Shown: positions 12,548 through 25,146 of the stretch, in pieces
Position numbering within the stretch: the stretch's first letter is position 1
How the letters are laid out: every line of letters starts with the position of its first letter
Source of the DNA: Hirudo medicinalis
Lineage: Eukaryota; Annelida; Clitellata; Hirudinida; Hirudinidae
Length of the DNA stretch: 43,637 bases
NCBI GenBank assembly: GCA_011800805.1
Contig: MPNW01000943.1
Span: forward strand, 15,226 to 58,862
Direction: 5' to 3'
The notes under the pieces: model-generated
Database searches by the model: none
Seen by the model: the letters and a program-made list of their open reading frames with translations, nothing else
Told to the model about the DNA's origin: nothing
Made by a program: the position numbers and the translations under genes

Positions 12548-15500
12548 GCCAAAACTGTCATCAAAATCGCGCCGTCGGGTTTGAGAAGCGAGGTCTCAGC
12601 CATTAGACCATACGGGGGTCTCCCCATTCAAACTAACCTGCAATACGTAGCTATTCGAGTCCTTGTCGTTGGTGTTGACATGGACTCTGATGAGAATATT
12701 CTGAGCCACAAATCTCGTCTTAATGAGAAGGATTGTCAGGTTGGCGTCCTCTTCATTCCAGTCGTTTTCCAGTAGAGGAAATCCTCCAAGTTCTGAGAGT
12801 AGATCCGTTATTGGACCAGTGTCGATCCTGTTGATGTGCTCTGGCATTTGTGGGTGGACAAAAGAGGGGGTTGATCGAAAATGGACTTGGTTTATATAAA
12901 TTAATTAATTACATAAATAAGTATCATATTAAATATTAGATTAAATTGTAAATCAATTTAAATCGTTGTTGTTGTTGTTATTGTTGTTGGCATTCGATAT
13001 CGACCTACCGATGTCAAGACAGGAAGAATAGAAATCCTTCATATTCATCTCGTATTGTTGAGTGTCGTTGTTGGACGGACTTTCAAGCAGAGCTGATTAA
13101 TTATATAATTTAATAATTATAAATTATTTTTAGCTAATAATTGCGAATTTATTTTACATTTCTAATAATTGTAATAATTTGTAATAATTTAAAAAAAATG
13201 ACGGGTAAATAATAAAAGCTTTTCGTTTTAAAGTAAATAAATTGAAAACATGGTTACATTGTCACGAATAATTATTATTCATAATAACAATAATATTAAA
13301 TAACAATAATAACAACAACAACAACAATAATAATAATAATAAATATAATCATCAATAATTTTGCAATAAAATCATTACAACGATCTAGTTACTGCACTTC
13401 TATAATTAATATTAGTATTAATAATGTTATAATTATAATAACACATTTATTATTATTAATAAAGTTCGAGGTACATTTGAGGGTATGGAGAAGAGCGTCG
13501 TCAAGGACTCTGAAGGTGTTGATGGACGTTTTGTCGTCTGGAATCTGGTTCTTCCTGTTCCAAGAACCGCACGAGAATTCGTAGAAATTTGAACAGGGGT
13601 CCACAGAGGTGTCCATCGCTTCGAGGATTTTTGAGGCTGTCGACGCAGAGTTTGATATTTTAAATTAATTAAATCAGTGATCGCAAAATGATGATAATAA
13701 TTGCAGTAGTAATACATAATGATAATAATTACAATAATAATAAAAAGAAATGCTGCAATTTAACAACTTAAGTAATGATAAATTGAGTTCATAATAGATT
13801 TGCTTGAACCATGTTCCATGTTCAAGGCCCATGTTGATCCATATCTTTCATTGTCACATATTCGTTATTTTATCATGCTTTCCTCATTTCTCATTGTTAT
13901 CATCAATTTTCTCATGTTCGTTAGCAATAAAAGTTCGCATTCTCATATCAGCTATCAATTATGTCTGTTATTGTTTCTAAATACCTAAAAAAAATGTCAT
14001 CTTTATAACACCCAGTGAAATGACCGATAGATTTAAATTACATTAAATATTGAAAATAAAAAATTCGTTTTTAATTTTAATAAATAAGTTATTTTTTTTT
14101 ATTTAAACTTTGATGTCGCAAAACCTCAGAAAACAATCGCATCGAATCATTAATAAATAATTCCGAAATAAACCTTAAATGCAAAATATCAGCTCTTTGA
14201 AAATTGACAATCTGAAGGCATTTGTTGTCTTGAAAGTGACACCTTTCAATTGACAACTTCGCTGATAAGGATTCTCACAAGGAAGCCTCGCGATGCTGTG
14301 GAAATTCATTAAGTTTTTATTTTCTGAAAACAATTAATTCTTTGTTCTCAATTTCTCGTCTCTTGAAATGGAACTTCTTCTCTAGGGTTTCAATTCCAAG
14401 TCGAAACAGAAATCAGACGCTCTAAAAATTTCGATTGAAACAAAGTTGGCTTATTTCGCTTCGCCAGGGTTTTTTTGTTTTTGTTTTTTCCATAATAAAG
14501 ATTTTGGTTTCTCATTTGATTTCTTGGTTTGAATTTAATTTGGATGAGATGTTAGTTGATCAATTGAATGATTTTGAAAGCAGATTTATTGATTTATTCA
14601 TGTTATTTCTAATTTCAAATAACTTTCAATTATTTTTTTTTTGTATTTATTTTTTTTATTATTTTCTATAATTTTTTAGTAAATTTTTAGTTATTATTTG
14701 TCTTGTCTTTTTATTTAATAAGTAATATAATATACTATAATATAATATAATATAATATAATGCAATATAATGTAACGCAATGTAATGTAATGTAATGAAA
14801 TGAAATGTAATGTAATATAATGTAATATAATATAATATAATAAATACAGTAGGAGGCTGCCGCTCAGGTCCATTGTTGAAGAATGCAAAATCTGCAAAAG
14901 CAGAACAGAATGGTCGCTCAACAACTCCAAAGACAACAGAGTCCGCGGCGTTATGCCGCATCTTCGTTCTGGACGGAAATTCAGAGCACAAGAGGAGATC
15001 GAGAAGTCAGAGGCAAATTTAGCTTTTGACATTTGGAATTGGAAGACATTTGGCGAATGTCTCTCCCACGTTTGGCATTCATGATCAGATCGGTTCCCTT
15101 CTCGAACCAATTTACAGAAGTGGGGGATAGTCCAAGACTCCAGCCGCAAACTTTGCTGATGTTCCCAGTCACTGCGGCACGTGCTCTCGTCAAGCACGCA
15201 CGCCCTTGCCCATGGGTGCTACACATTGCGACACAATCAAGTCTTGCAGATCGTGCTCGAGGCGGCAAAGATGGCATGCTCCCAGGCAAATGCCCGTGAA
15301 ACTGCGCCAGCTATAAGAATATACTTCTTAAGGGATGGCTCGTCACAACATCGCAAGGAAAAGAACGAGAACCAAAGAAAGAACTTGCTTTCCAAAGCCA
15401 AAGATTGGGATGTCATAGCAGACCTGCAAGGAGAAAGGTACTGCCACAAGGTGCTACAAGAGAGCGACAAGCGGCCAGACTTAGTGTTGGTGTCGACAGC

Positions 15501-18500
15501 GACGGACTCCTTCATCCTGGTTGAATTGACGGTCCCATGTGGAAGAAAGGATGGATCAAGAGCAATGCTTTGAAGAGCGACCGGTACTTGGATATCACAG
15601 TGGATCTCGAGGCAAGAGGGTATGGTGTCCATCTTTTCGCCACAGAAGTCGGTGCTAGAGGACTGTACGAACGCCTCTCTCAGAGCGGTAGGCCTTTCCA
15701 ACAGGCAGACAAATCCCTTCGTCAAAGAACTGTCTGAGGCCGCAGAGTGATCATCTCAATGGATTTGGACGGCAAAAGACCGGAAGTAAAACTTCAAAAT
15801 CAAGGTGACATGGAGCGTCTGTCACAGAGTCCTGGCCCATTCCACCACAACGGGGACATCAGAAGGGAGTCAAAGAAGAGAAACCTGGACAACTGTAACG
15901 CCAACGGTATATAGGAGGCGCTGCAGTAGAGTTTTTAGTGATGTTTCTCGGACGGCGGAGATGTCGCGGATTTTTTCTTAAATATCGTGGCGATTTCTGA
16001 CTTAAAATGTTTGTCTTAGTTTGTATCGAGCGGACAGTTCGTTGATTGTTGAGGGTATGTTGCGAGAGCATGTTGATATGAAGGAAGAACAAGCTGACAT
16101 GGACATCCGTCTGATCAAGGATGCTGCCCAGCCCCTGAGAGCGTAAGGAATCATCGAAGGGGCCAATCCTCTGAAGATCCCTGTCAGAAGGTCAAGAGTC
16201 AAGAGTTTCGAAAAATAATATAATGTAATATAATTTATAAAATTAAGAAAAGTATTGAAAAGTACATCGACCTTATTTTTTGATAAAAGTACAAAATAAA
16301 AACAATAAAATCTTGCAATTAATTTTTCTCCAAGGCCACCAAAGGATTTCTGACATTTTGAATTTCCGTTTTAAAGGAATGAATTATTTTAGATAAATCC
16401 ATTATTAATGCATTATATCAAATATAATAATGTATATATATATAATTAATAAATAATATAAAGATAATAAAAGGAAACATAAAAATAACACAATTAATTT
16501 ATAGTAACAAACATATTATTTTGTAAGTGTTTAAGTTTAAATAATGTTATAATTATATCTTACAAAAATATTATAATATATTCGGATATTATAATATATT
16601 CTATATATAATATATTATATATAGAATATATTATAATATATTCATATTATAATAATACTATAACTATATATAATATATTATAATATATAATATATAATAT
16701 AATATAATATATAATATATTATAATATATTCTATATATAATATATTATATATTATATATTATATATTCATATTATAATAATACTATAACTATATATAATA
16801 ATGTTATAATTACGTCTTGTAATATTATTATTGTATCTTATAATATTGTTATTTCATAATTACATCTCATAAAATCATAATTAATTCAGCAAAAAACAAT
16901 TGCAGAATAATTTAATTTGGAAAGCAGTTTCTCAAATTTTCTTATAAATGACGACTTCTCAAAAGATGCAAACACCTTTGCAGTTGCGCTAGGAGAATAA
17001 GGAAAATTTTTTGTAAATGAAATATAAAAAAAATAAAACTCCCTGGATGACAATTCAAATATTCTTCTTAATAAAGACCATTAATCATTATGTATTTATT
17101 ATTAATATTATTATTACAACGGTTTTTGAAATATCATAATGATGATATTTAATAATATTTTAAGACTGATCAAATGTGAATATTAGTTAAAAGTTACAAA
17201 ATGTACTCACCAACCGCTACGCAGTGAGGAGTCAAACATATTTGAGAACGTTTGGATTTGTCTGCAAAACAAATCAATACATTACCGTTAATATATTTTA
17301 ATTAATAAAATAATAATTCGCACTTTCAGCTACTATTCTTTATTAATTAATATTTCATAAATCAGTAGAAAAAATGTGACCATTTACGTTCTTGTAATAT
17401 TGGCTAAATCATTTGACGACATGCATGTGATAGCAAGAGCTACAGTCGTTCCGAGTCGTGTTCGCAACCCAGCCTGAGCCGCCAGAGCGCTTCCTTGGGA
17501 AGCGGCGCTATATAAATGGATGGTTCTAGTTAGTACTTTCTCAGCCTATGCTGATCCAATGAAGCCTTGAAAAATTGGTTTATTACAAATGCAATTCAAC
17601 ATCAAATCGGGCATTTACCAAAAAATCATTGGGATGAACTAAATTAAGGAGGTTTTTGTTAAATATTTTCTTCTTTTTTTTCCTTAAAATGAAAATAAAT
17701 CTTCGACAAATAATTTATTTCGCTCTGAAATGAAAACTTTTGCGGCTTTCGAGCCGTAATAAATTAAATATTCCTTCCCATTTTTATCTCAAATTTATCC
17801 TTTTTTAGCTTAAATTTATGTCGGCGACCGTATTTAATAGATTTCGATATTTAAATGGAAAAAATGTCAAATACTAATGTGATTTCTCAAATTTTCAAAA
17901 CTCAATTAATTTAAATCATTAATAAATACTAATTATTAATGTACTTCATTTATATATTTATATATACATAGCTTCATGCATAGCTTCAAAGGTGCTTTTT
18001 GTTAACCATTTATATAGCGCTCCTTCCCCTTCACTGGCAGTGCAGGCTGAGTTTCGAACACGACACATTACGACTTTCGTCATTACCGCCGTATGCAGGA
18101 ATGCAACCCATTCGACCAACCTGCGCGCCAAAGTGTTAGTTTATTTCAGACAAAAAAACATCAACAACTTTTAGGACCGCTGAAACTATTTTCATCTTCA
18201 AAGCAAGATTCTAATGCAATTAATTTCGACGAGTTACGAATTATTATTTAAATTAATCCACCATCGTGAGAAGCGAAGTCTTAATCATCATTAAACCATG
18301 TTCCTTGCTTTCAGTAGCTCTCGAGTTTAAAGCTGGTATGCGATTTAGAAAAGGAGAAAGTTGGAAAACTTGAAAGTTGAAAAATGAAAATAGCACAGTT
18401 GACCTAAGAATGGCAGAGAATAACGTGTGCAAAGTTTCAAGTCGCTACCGATCTCCCTTTTGGAGGAGTTCTTGGGACAGACAAACATGCAAGCGCACTT

Positions 18501-19698
18501 TCTGTTTTACATTGTAGATAAATCCAAAACTTTGTCGTTATTTTTGTATTTCTTGTAAATAATGTTTATTTCAAATAAAATGTTTAGCATTCGGGTTCAA
18601 TTCCTTTCATTTCAATTCAATTCAATTCGAAGATTGAGGGGCATTGATCAATCAGAATCCCAGCGTTTTCTTCTTCTTCTTCTTGTTTTAGAGACAAGTA
18701 TTCTTGAAATACATTTTGGTAATTGTTCGAAGCAATTAATGATTTCGGATTGCACTCGTCAAGATGAGGATACCAAGCGAGGGATAATATCTGGATTTGG
18801 TGTGCACCATTCTAAAGCGCATTCTTATGTTTACCATTTCACATACAATGTTGTTTGTATTCGGCTTCACAAAGCATCTCAGAAGATAGGGATGTCCTCA
18901 AACGAAACATACAAAAATTAACGACTTTAGTATACAATACTGTTTTATTAAATTCTGTCCCACATTTGTTATCAAATAGTCACTGAAGTGAGTCTAAAAT
19001 GAACTATTATTAATAATAAAAGTTAAATTATTCCAGTCTTTTTGTATTAAGTGCATTAAGTATTTGTGTATTAAGTGAATATTTAGTTATTATTATTATT
19101 ATTATTACTATTACTAAATAATGTGCACACATTATATTGTATCAATTTTATTCCCAAGTCAAGCATAATTTACTGCTTGTCAAAAGTCAATCAAGTTATA
19201 ATTTGTTTCCACTGCATAATTAATAAGTAATTTTTAATATAAGCAAAATATCATCAACAACTTGCCCTGTTAATGGCTGATTTATTGCAGACAATCGTCA
19301 AAAATCGTCAAAAATGGAAAATATGAGCGTGCATCATCTTTCATTCTACAGCTGCTTAAAAACTAACTTTTCGACGGACCCCCCAGGCTTTCGTGAATTT
19401 GATAATTCCAAATATTTTTTTTTTACAGAAATTGTTTTGTTTTTGAATTTAAATCGATTAATGAAATTATTGATTTAAAAAAATGTAAATTCACAAGTAC
19501 GTGCATTAACGTCCATTGCGATTGCAATCCCATCTCAACTAGTCTAACAACTATAATAACAAAAATAACTAAATAATAATAATAATATTAATAATAATAA
19601 CATTAATAACTTTAATTTAATTGTTTGTCATAACAAATCACCAAAGCAATAGTTTTTTTTAATTATTTGAGTTATAAAATCGCATCTTTTGTTATTAA

Positions 19699-19737
<39 letters not shown>

Positions 19738-19821
19738 CATTATTNGACAAACAACAAGCAACTGAAGACCAACAACGACTTCTCCAAGGTGCTCCTTCGC
19801 TTCCAGCAGTTGTCCTGTTGT
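6740..19821 (-). CDS. M13 zinc metallopeptidase (neprilysin/endothelin-converting-enzyme-like), at least 21 exons, 5' end incomplete
   Basis: Type II membrane ectopeptidase that cleaves small extracellular peptides. Exons in transcript order: 19746-19821 (partial), 17211-17261, 13475-13636, 13009-13092, 12638-12840, 11868-12050, 10921-11007, 10547-10683, 10241-10334, 9825-9953, 9561-9659, 9350-9427, 9126-9229, 8839-8897, 8678-8729, 8470-8537, 8191-8321, 7976-8041, 7561-7656, 7301-7377, 6740-6839. From exon 2 every junction keeps frame and uses GT-AG; 685 residues are recovered. Motifs: [18 protein letters not shown] with [16 protein letters not shown]; substrate-binding NAFY; zinc site HEITH (exon 16); third ligand in GENIADNGG (exon 18); GEEQFLPGL; terminal CRVW and stop. 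Catalytic residues are intact, so an active enzyme is expected. Exon 1 encodes KRRSTLEKS and the start of a hydrophobic anchor, then meets an N; its 5' end and the start codon are not found. Assignment to neprilysin versus ECE subtype is not possible by eye. Confidence 0.93.
12566..12618 (-). repeat. tRNA-like repeat head, partial copy
   Basis: On the minus strand this reads GGTCTAATGGCTGAGACCTC, the D-arm/A-box region of a tRNA-like sequence. It matches the fuller copy at 34391-34467 and a fragment at 18260-18300. It sits only about 20 bases inside the intron from the donor of the peptidase exon 12638-12840. Confidence 0.6.
14715..14850. repeat. TAATA/TAATG pentamer tandem array
   Basis: Imperfect five-base units (TAATA, TAATG, TAACG) run up to the left edge of the retroelement remnant. 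A short similar stretch (TAATATAATGTAATATAA) lies on its right edge at about 16217-16237. Confidence 0.85.
14870..16215 (+). mobile_element. decayed retroelement with C-terminal endonuclease-like region, inside a peptidase intron
   Basis: This block is visibly less AT-rich than its surroundings and carries broken coding sequence on the + strand. Frames joined only by eye include an [16 protein letters not shown] stretch, like the conserved C-rich/RHD region after the reverse transcriptase of many LINE-like elements. Then come [10 protein letters not shown] and KRPDLVLV followed by ILVELTVP, a PD...E pattern as in restriction-like endonucleases of R2/NeSL-type elements, then [12 protein letters not shown] stop and frame changes near 15540-15740 break it. 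No reverse transcriptase palm motif is present, so it is a 5'-truncated dead copy. The segment after about 15900 is unassigned but may be its tail. The exact family is uncertain. Confidence 0.7.
16560..16805. repeat. AT-only palindromic block with a ~125-base duplication
   Basis: TATA/ATTATA palindromes fill this stretch. A 34-base segment starting TTCATATTATAATAATAC occurs at 16641 and again at 16766, so a unit of about 125-130 bases has been duplicated. It lies in the large peptidase intron. Confidence 0.75.
17440..17520 (+). mobile_element. SINE-1 copy, 5'-truncated
   Basis: It holds the B-box-like GTGTTCGCAACCCAG, the CAGCCTGAGCCGCC segment, and the 3' tail GGCGCTATATAAATGG shared by the other copies at 18007, 38970 and 30848. 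The tRNA-like head is not recognisable. Confidence 0.7.
18007..18131 (-). mobile_element. SINE-1 copy, most complete, tRNA-derived head
   Basis: Read on the minus strand it starts TTGGCGCGCAGGTTGGTCG, an A-box (compare TGGCNNAGTTGG of tRNAs). It continues through GCATTCCTGCATACGGCGG, then the B-box TGTTCGAAACTC about 55 bases on, CAGCCTGCACTGCC, and ends GGAGCGCTATATAAATG. The two internal polymerase III boxes at tRNA-like spacing plus repeats elsewhere in the window identify a SINE. Confidence 0.8.
18260..18300 (-). repeat. tRNA-like repeat fragment (second family)
   Basis: The minus strand reads GGTTTAATGATGATTAAGAC then TTCGCTTCTCACGATGG, a diverged relative of the 34391-34467 tRNA-like element. 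Confidence 0.5.
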
Positions 19822-19852
19822 CTGGGGAATGGAATGTCGATGACGACGACAT

Positions 19853-19889
<37 letters not shown>

Positions 19890-19890
19890 G
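19690..19890. repeat. TTA array, assembly N and GAT array flanking the peptidase anchor exon
   Basis: A TTA run (about 19697-19744) ends at an N (19745). The coding remnant of the peptidase exon lies at 19746-19821, and a GAT run follows at about 19855-19890. On the minus strand the exon reads into the N and then into repeat, so sequence coding for the rest of the membrane helix is probably missing from the assembly. Confidence 0.8.
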
Positions 19891-20589
19891 ATGGAAATGA
19901 TAAAATAATTATTGTTAACAACAATAGTAGTGGCGGTAATCACAATTCCCATCGTCGTCATCATCACCATCATCACCAACATCATCATCATCAACACCAT
20001 CATCATCACTCTCATCATCGTCTTCGTCATCATAAATTTATTAAGTAATAATAATAATGAATAATATTTCGACAGAAATAGAATGTATCGGAAATGAAAT
20101 GTGAACATCGAAGCCATGGAATATGGCTGCATATCAATATGACTTCATTGTGAGAATCAGATTCCACTCTCCGCAAACATTCGATGTTTGCCTCCTTTTG
20201 AAAGGCAACAATTATTAATTATCGGCGTAAAATATAACAAAATGCTTAATCATTTAAATTTTAAAAGTTGTACTTTGATTTTAAATTTTTAACAAACAAT
20301 TACTATTTAATTCGTAATTTATTCCTGCTGTGAAAGTCAAAAGAATGTCATTGTGATTAGTTTATTGGGTCGTTGTCTTCAACGATGATCGGAAACCAAT
20401 GAATCACACGATCGTGCATCGAATTTGTGTCAACTTTGGCAATGAAATTAGAAAAATTGTGGGATCACTTTGTCTTTTTAATAACTGTGAATATTTATTT
20501 ATTTATTTATTTATTTACCAAGAGAATAATATCATCAAAAACACCAATTTGAATAGCTTCGATGTATGAGATATCTCGAATAATGAGAT

Positions 20590-20609
20590 ATTGATATCCA
20601 AGTATAAAC

Positions 20610-20641
<32 letters not shown>

Positions 20642-20912
20642 ATAGTATATAATTATTATTATACTATATTAGTAATTATTATTATAGTATATAATAATAT
20701 ACTATTATATACTAATATAATAATAATAGTAATATATAATTAATATAATTAATAATAATATTATTATTATNTACTATTATCATTTCATTATTATTATTAT
20801 TATTGTTATTATTATTATTATTATTATTATTGTTGTTGTTGTTGTTGTTGCTATTATTATTATTATTACTATTATTATTGTTGTTATTATTATTGTTATT
20901 ATTATTATTATT
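20590..20912. repeat. AT palindromes and ATT/GTT arrays around an N
   Basis: AAT units pass into ATTATTATAGTATATAAT-type palindromes, then an N at 20771, then long ATT/GTT/CTATT arrays. Open frames here encode only poly-isoleucine or threonine and are not genes. Confidence 0.85.
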
Positions 20913-23756
20913 AAATCATTATTATTTCTCATTTTTAAAAACAAAACTTCCACTGTAACCAACCTACTTGTAGAAAGTAAATCTCTCAGAATCCAATCAA
21001 AAAAAATCTCTTACGAATGAGTCAAGTGCTTATTTATTGAGGTCATTAAACTACTTTTGTGACAAATTGGTCTCTAACTGACAAGTCGCGCCGATCGAAA
21101 AGTGGCTTCAATTCTCGGGGTGAGTGCTCGTAAGACGTATACAGGAAGGCTTATTGGCTAAATTTGCAACAACATCAACAACAAAAACAACAACAAAAGC
21201 AACAAAACACATTTTCCAAGCATTAGCGGAAGTTCAGCAGGCGTGAGAATGCACACGATTTTTATATCGCTACTCTCAAAACACCTTCTTCAACATCACT
21301 TGAGCAACTTAAAATTCTTCCTTTCATCTGTCCAACCTTAACCAACGCTCTTTTCGTCTTTATATTTTAGCATTTCAAATTGAAGATAGTAATTTAGGTA
21401 AAAAATAAATTTTGAAATGGCAAAAATTGAAATCGTTAAATATTGTTGTGACCAATTTAATCGTGGATAATCAAGTTTGTTTTAGTTGCGCTGAGAACCA
21501 TTTTGCTTCGAACGCTCCTAAACCAGAATTCAAAATCAGGTCGTCAAAACGTTTCCCTGGTCGACTCTAATTATTCGAAAACACGTGGTCACCAAGCAAA
21601 CCTCGATAAATATCTACGGGATTGGAGATGGGATCACGGCGGCCGACAGAAGATCCTTGCAAAATTAAACGCGTCGCGGGGAATAATAATATTCTTATAT
21701 ACGTAGCGCTAAGAGTTTTGCAAGGAGACTCATCAATATAAATTACTTGATTCATTCCTAATGGCTGCTATTAATCAACAAATTCTTTTTTTTTTAATTT
21801 TGTGTTGTTCGCCGTTTGGTTATTTTGCTTTTAATTTTTTCATTTTTTTATTTCAGGAAACAAATTCTCGATAAATAAAGTTGTTTATAAAAGTTTCTTC
21901 ACGTTCATGTCTTCGCTCGGCTCGTTGGAATTTCCGACCGAGCATGTATGAGTGATTATCCGAATTAACATTAAATAAAATTATGCAGAACATCGTTGAG
22001 ATATAAAAGTATTTTGATTGCTAAAACCACAGAAAATAAAACAGGCTAAATGTGATGGTCGCCACTTGGGGAAAATAATTGAAAAGTCTTTCAACAGATG
22101 AGAAACACAATCATGTCGGAGGTAATTCTGACTCGATTGCCGCTATTTTGACAGGCGTTTCAAAAGTGCATTTTAGTCTTTGCGATTTTGATGTTTGAGG
22201 TCATACTGATGTGTTATTCTCGATAATGAAATATCAATTCAAATTTTTAACTTACACCTACCTTACGTTATCTTAATGAATTTTGGTTACTTATTTAAAA
22301 AAATATATATTATTCTAACATTGTTAGCGTAATTGTTCATTACATTCGATATTAAAGGAATATTAAAAAGTAATTATTTTCAACATTCAAAAATTATCAG
22401 CAACCACAGGCAAGAACAGACATTCATCTCAATCAGAGATTGGTGATGGGCAGCGAGAAGCCTTCAATTTGAAGTAGGTAATCATTCCAGTCCGTGCAGA
22501 TCTAAGTAGCGTGAATCAGGGTTTCCATGTGGAGTTTAAAAAGCCTGGAAAGAGGTGAAGGACTGATGGATGGGCGGTTTCAGTCGTCTGGAGATTATGT
22601 GATCTTTGGTGCTCGGGATGGTTATCTGGAGATGTGGAATTGAACGGCGTGCTAGATGCGCTCGTGGTTTCGGAGACAGGTGTTGGAATTAGTTACGTAT
22701 TAATTATGTACTAATTATGTACTAATTAAGCACTAATTTTTTGAGCAATTGCTCTGCTCAACTTTGCCATGCGTTATTGTTAATAATATTTCAATTGTAA
22801 CAAGAAATATAACAATTAAAAAAAAATGAATGGAATATTACTAGGGAAGAAATATTAGCGAGACTCATATGAGAACATTTATCAAGGTTTTATGGCCTCT
22901 TCAGACGTACGACTTCAGACGTGGAAATCCTTATCATCGTAATAAGACGTAAGAGATACAAGATACTATGCTCACTTTATCTCCATGGCCCGCTATGGTC
23001 CAATAATTGCAATAATCCTCCGAAGACGCTGGTGAGCTGCAGACAGTAATCTCTCTGAAAGATTTGCCACTAAAATTTAATTAATAAAATTATTAAAATT
23101 TTATCAATAATAACGCAATAGCGACTTCAGTCACTCTTAATAAGGCTGGTTATTTATTTCTAAACTATTTAAACCATTTTAAAAATAAAATAATTTATTA
23201 AGTTTAATTAACTTTTCAAAATCCGTTGAAAAATCAGAGCTGAAAATTTCAAATTAAAAAACAAAATTGGTTAACTTTCAATGTAAACGCTCAGCCATTT
23301 CTCAACCGTGCCCCTTTAAAGAGAGATTGCTAAAAATGCCGATAAAGGGGACCTATAAAACTGGCCGGGCAATAACAGGCAAATGGCAAGGGTGACATCA
23401 CAAAGCCCATACGAGGGGGTCCTCATTTCCGTGCTAAGCCCGGCTGACTTAACCAGCATTAAAACAGTCGCCAGAAGAACAAAGCCTGCGTTCTGAAGAG
23501 ATGCTTGAGAAATGCTAATGGCCTGTTAAGGGTGGAGCTTTCGGCCAAAGTAACAGAATAAAAAAATGCTTTAGCGTTCTCCAAAATTAAATTAAGACAA
23601 ATAGAAAATAAATTAATACAAGGTTTTGTGACACTTAGATTAATTTGTTGGAAGCATTTCATCATGAAATGTCAGTTAATAAAACATTTGTCGTCTTTGT
23701 GGTCACGACGCCATTAACCGTTGTCGGGTGATATGATGTTGGTAATAATAATAATG

Positions 23757-23796
<40 letters not shown>

Positions 23797-25025
23797 TAAT
23801 AGTAACAGCGCTCATTGTAAGAACATTATTCGCCATTCTCATAGAGAAAAATATGAATAGATATTTTGAAATATTGTTGTAATTATTATTTCTGTATTTA
23901 TTCGATGTTGTTGCATTTGTATTTGTGCCAAAAAAGCTTTACGATGAAAACGAGTACAACCAGAAATGGATGAAACAGAAAATCAGGTCACAGCCAACTG
24001 CGTGGTTTGATTAATTTCATCACGTGTCGACTTTCAGTCCACGTTGATTTGATTGATTGATTGATTGATTAGTTCCACAAAGCGATAAGACAAACAATGT
24101 CTTATCATATCCTTTATTTTTCTCCTAATCATCCGCTTGCAACAGATATTAATGTTTACTATAATTTATTACAATAATATTTCAAATATTACAATGACTA
24201 TTTCAAATATTGCAATAAATATTTTAAAATATCGTCACTAAAGATGGATGTTTAAATAAGGAATATAGGTAATTCACAAATCCATTATTTAGAATAAAAT
24301 AAAATTTAAAAAAAAATCAGATAATTACATTAAGTAATTATATATTATTATACATTAAGTATAATAAAGTATTATTATCAGTAATATTTTTTAATTAATA
24401 ATATTTTAATTAAAATCTACAATACTCAGCGTACCTCGGTTGTGACCTCTCAGATTGGATCGGAATTTTATTGGTACCGAATTCTGTCAACCGAATTTCG
24501 ATGCTCAACTTGATATTATATTTTATCGTCAACAGAAAATAAATATTTTTTTTTCAAACGAATGCACTTATTATTTATTATTACAAACTGTAATAATCGG
24601 TGACTAATTAAAGTTTTGATATCGACGTAACAATCACTCGGTGAACCAAGGCGAGAAACTGGAGTGTGAAGCCTTTTATAGGCATGCAAAGCTTTCGTTT
24701 TACTGCTGATGATGGCTTTCTCAGATCTGCATGAATATTCTCGAACTCTTTGAGCTTTTCAACCTCATCCTTTCCTTCTGATCTGCTATCCTTCCCGTGG
24801 AATATGAGTCCACGTTTGTAGATTGATTTTCGTTGTTGTTAAATTATTTCTTCTTGTAAGACAACAGAGGAGAATGATTGATCGTGAGAATGCGTAACAT
24901 GACCTAACATAACACAGAATAAAACCATTTATTTATAGCGATCGACAAGTCTGAGTGAAATAACCACAACATAATAACCATTTCATAATAACAACAACAC
25001 AATAGAACACAAATCAATAGAGATG

Positions 25026-25146
25026 AGGATGCTTCTAATTTCTCGGAGTTACAGTTTGAAGGTACATGGTGACCTCGGCAGGTGGTTGGTCATAAAGTGA
25101 TCTTTTATTGAAGAGTCTACGCTGGACTCCAATTTGATGAGTAGAA
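25026..25146 (-). other. possible C-terminal coding exon, unassigned
   Basis: On the minus strand one frame reads without stop through CDNSTHQIGVQRRLFNKRS and EVTMYLQTVTPRN to a TAG. The composition is protein-like and less AT-rich than its surroundings. No family is recognised, no strong acceptor precedes it and no upstream exon could be linked. It could be a fragment of a decayed gene. Confidence 0.25.

Noticed and set aside
14659..15197. Minus-strand open frames of 110 and 160 codons
   Set aside because: They combine pentamer repeat translation with antisense of the retroelement remnant.
15237..15725. 162-codon minus-strand open frame inside the retroelement block
   Set aside because: It is antisense to the recognisable endonuclease-like + strand frames and matches nothing by eye.
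19628..20132. Open frames of poly-Ser, poly-Asp and His-rich sequence around 19.7-20.1 kb
   Set aside because: They are translations of trinucleotide arrays. Only the short peptidase anchor segment at 19746-19821 in one minus frame is meaningful.
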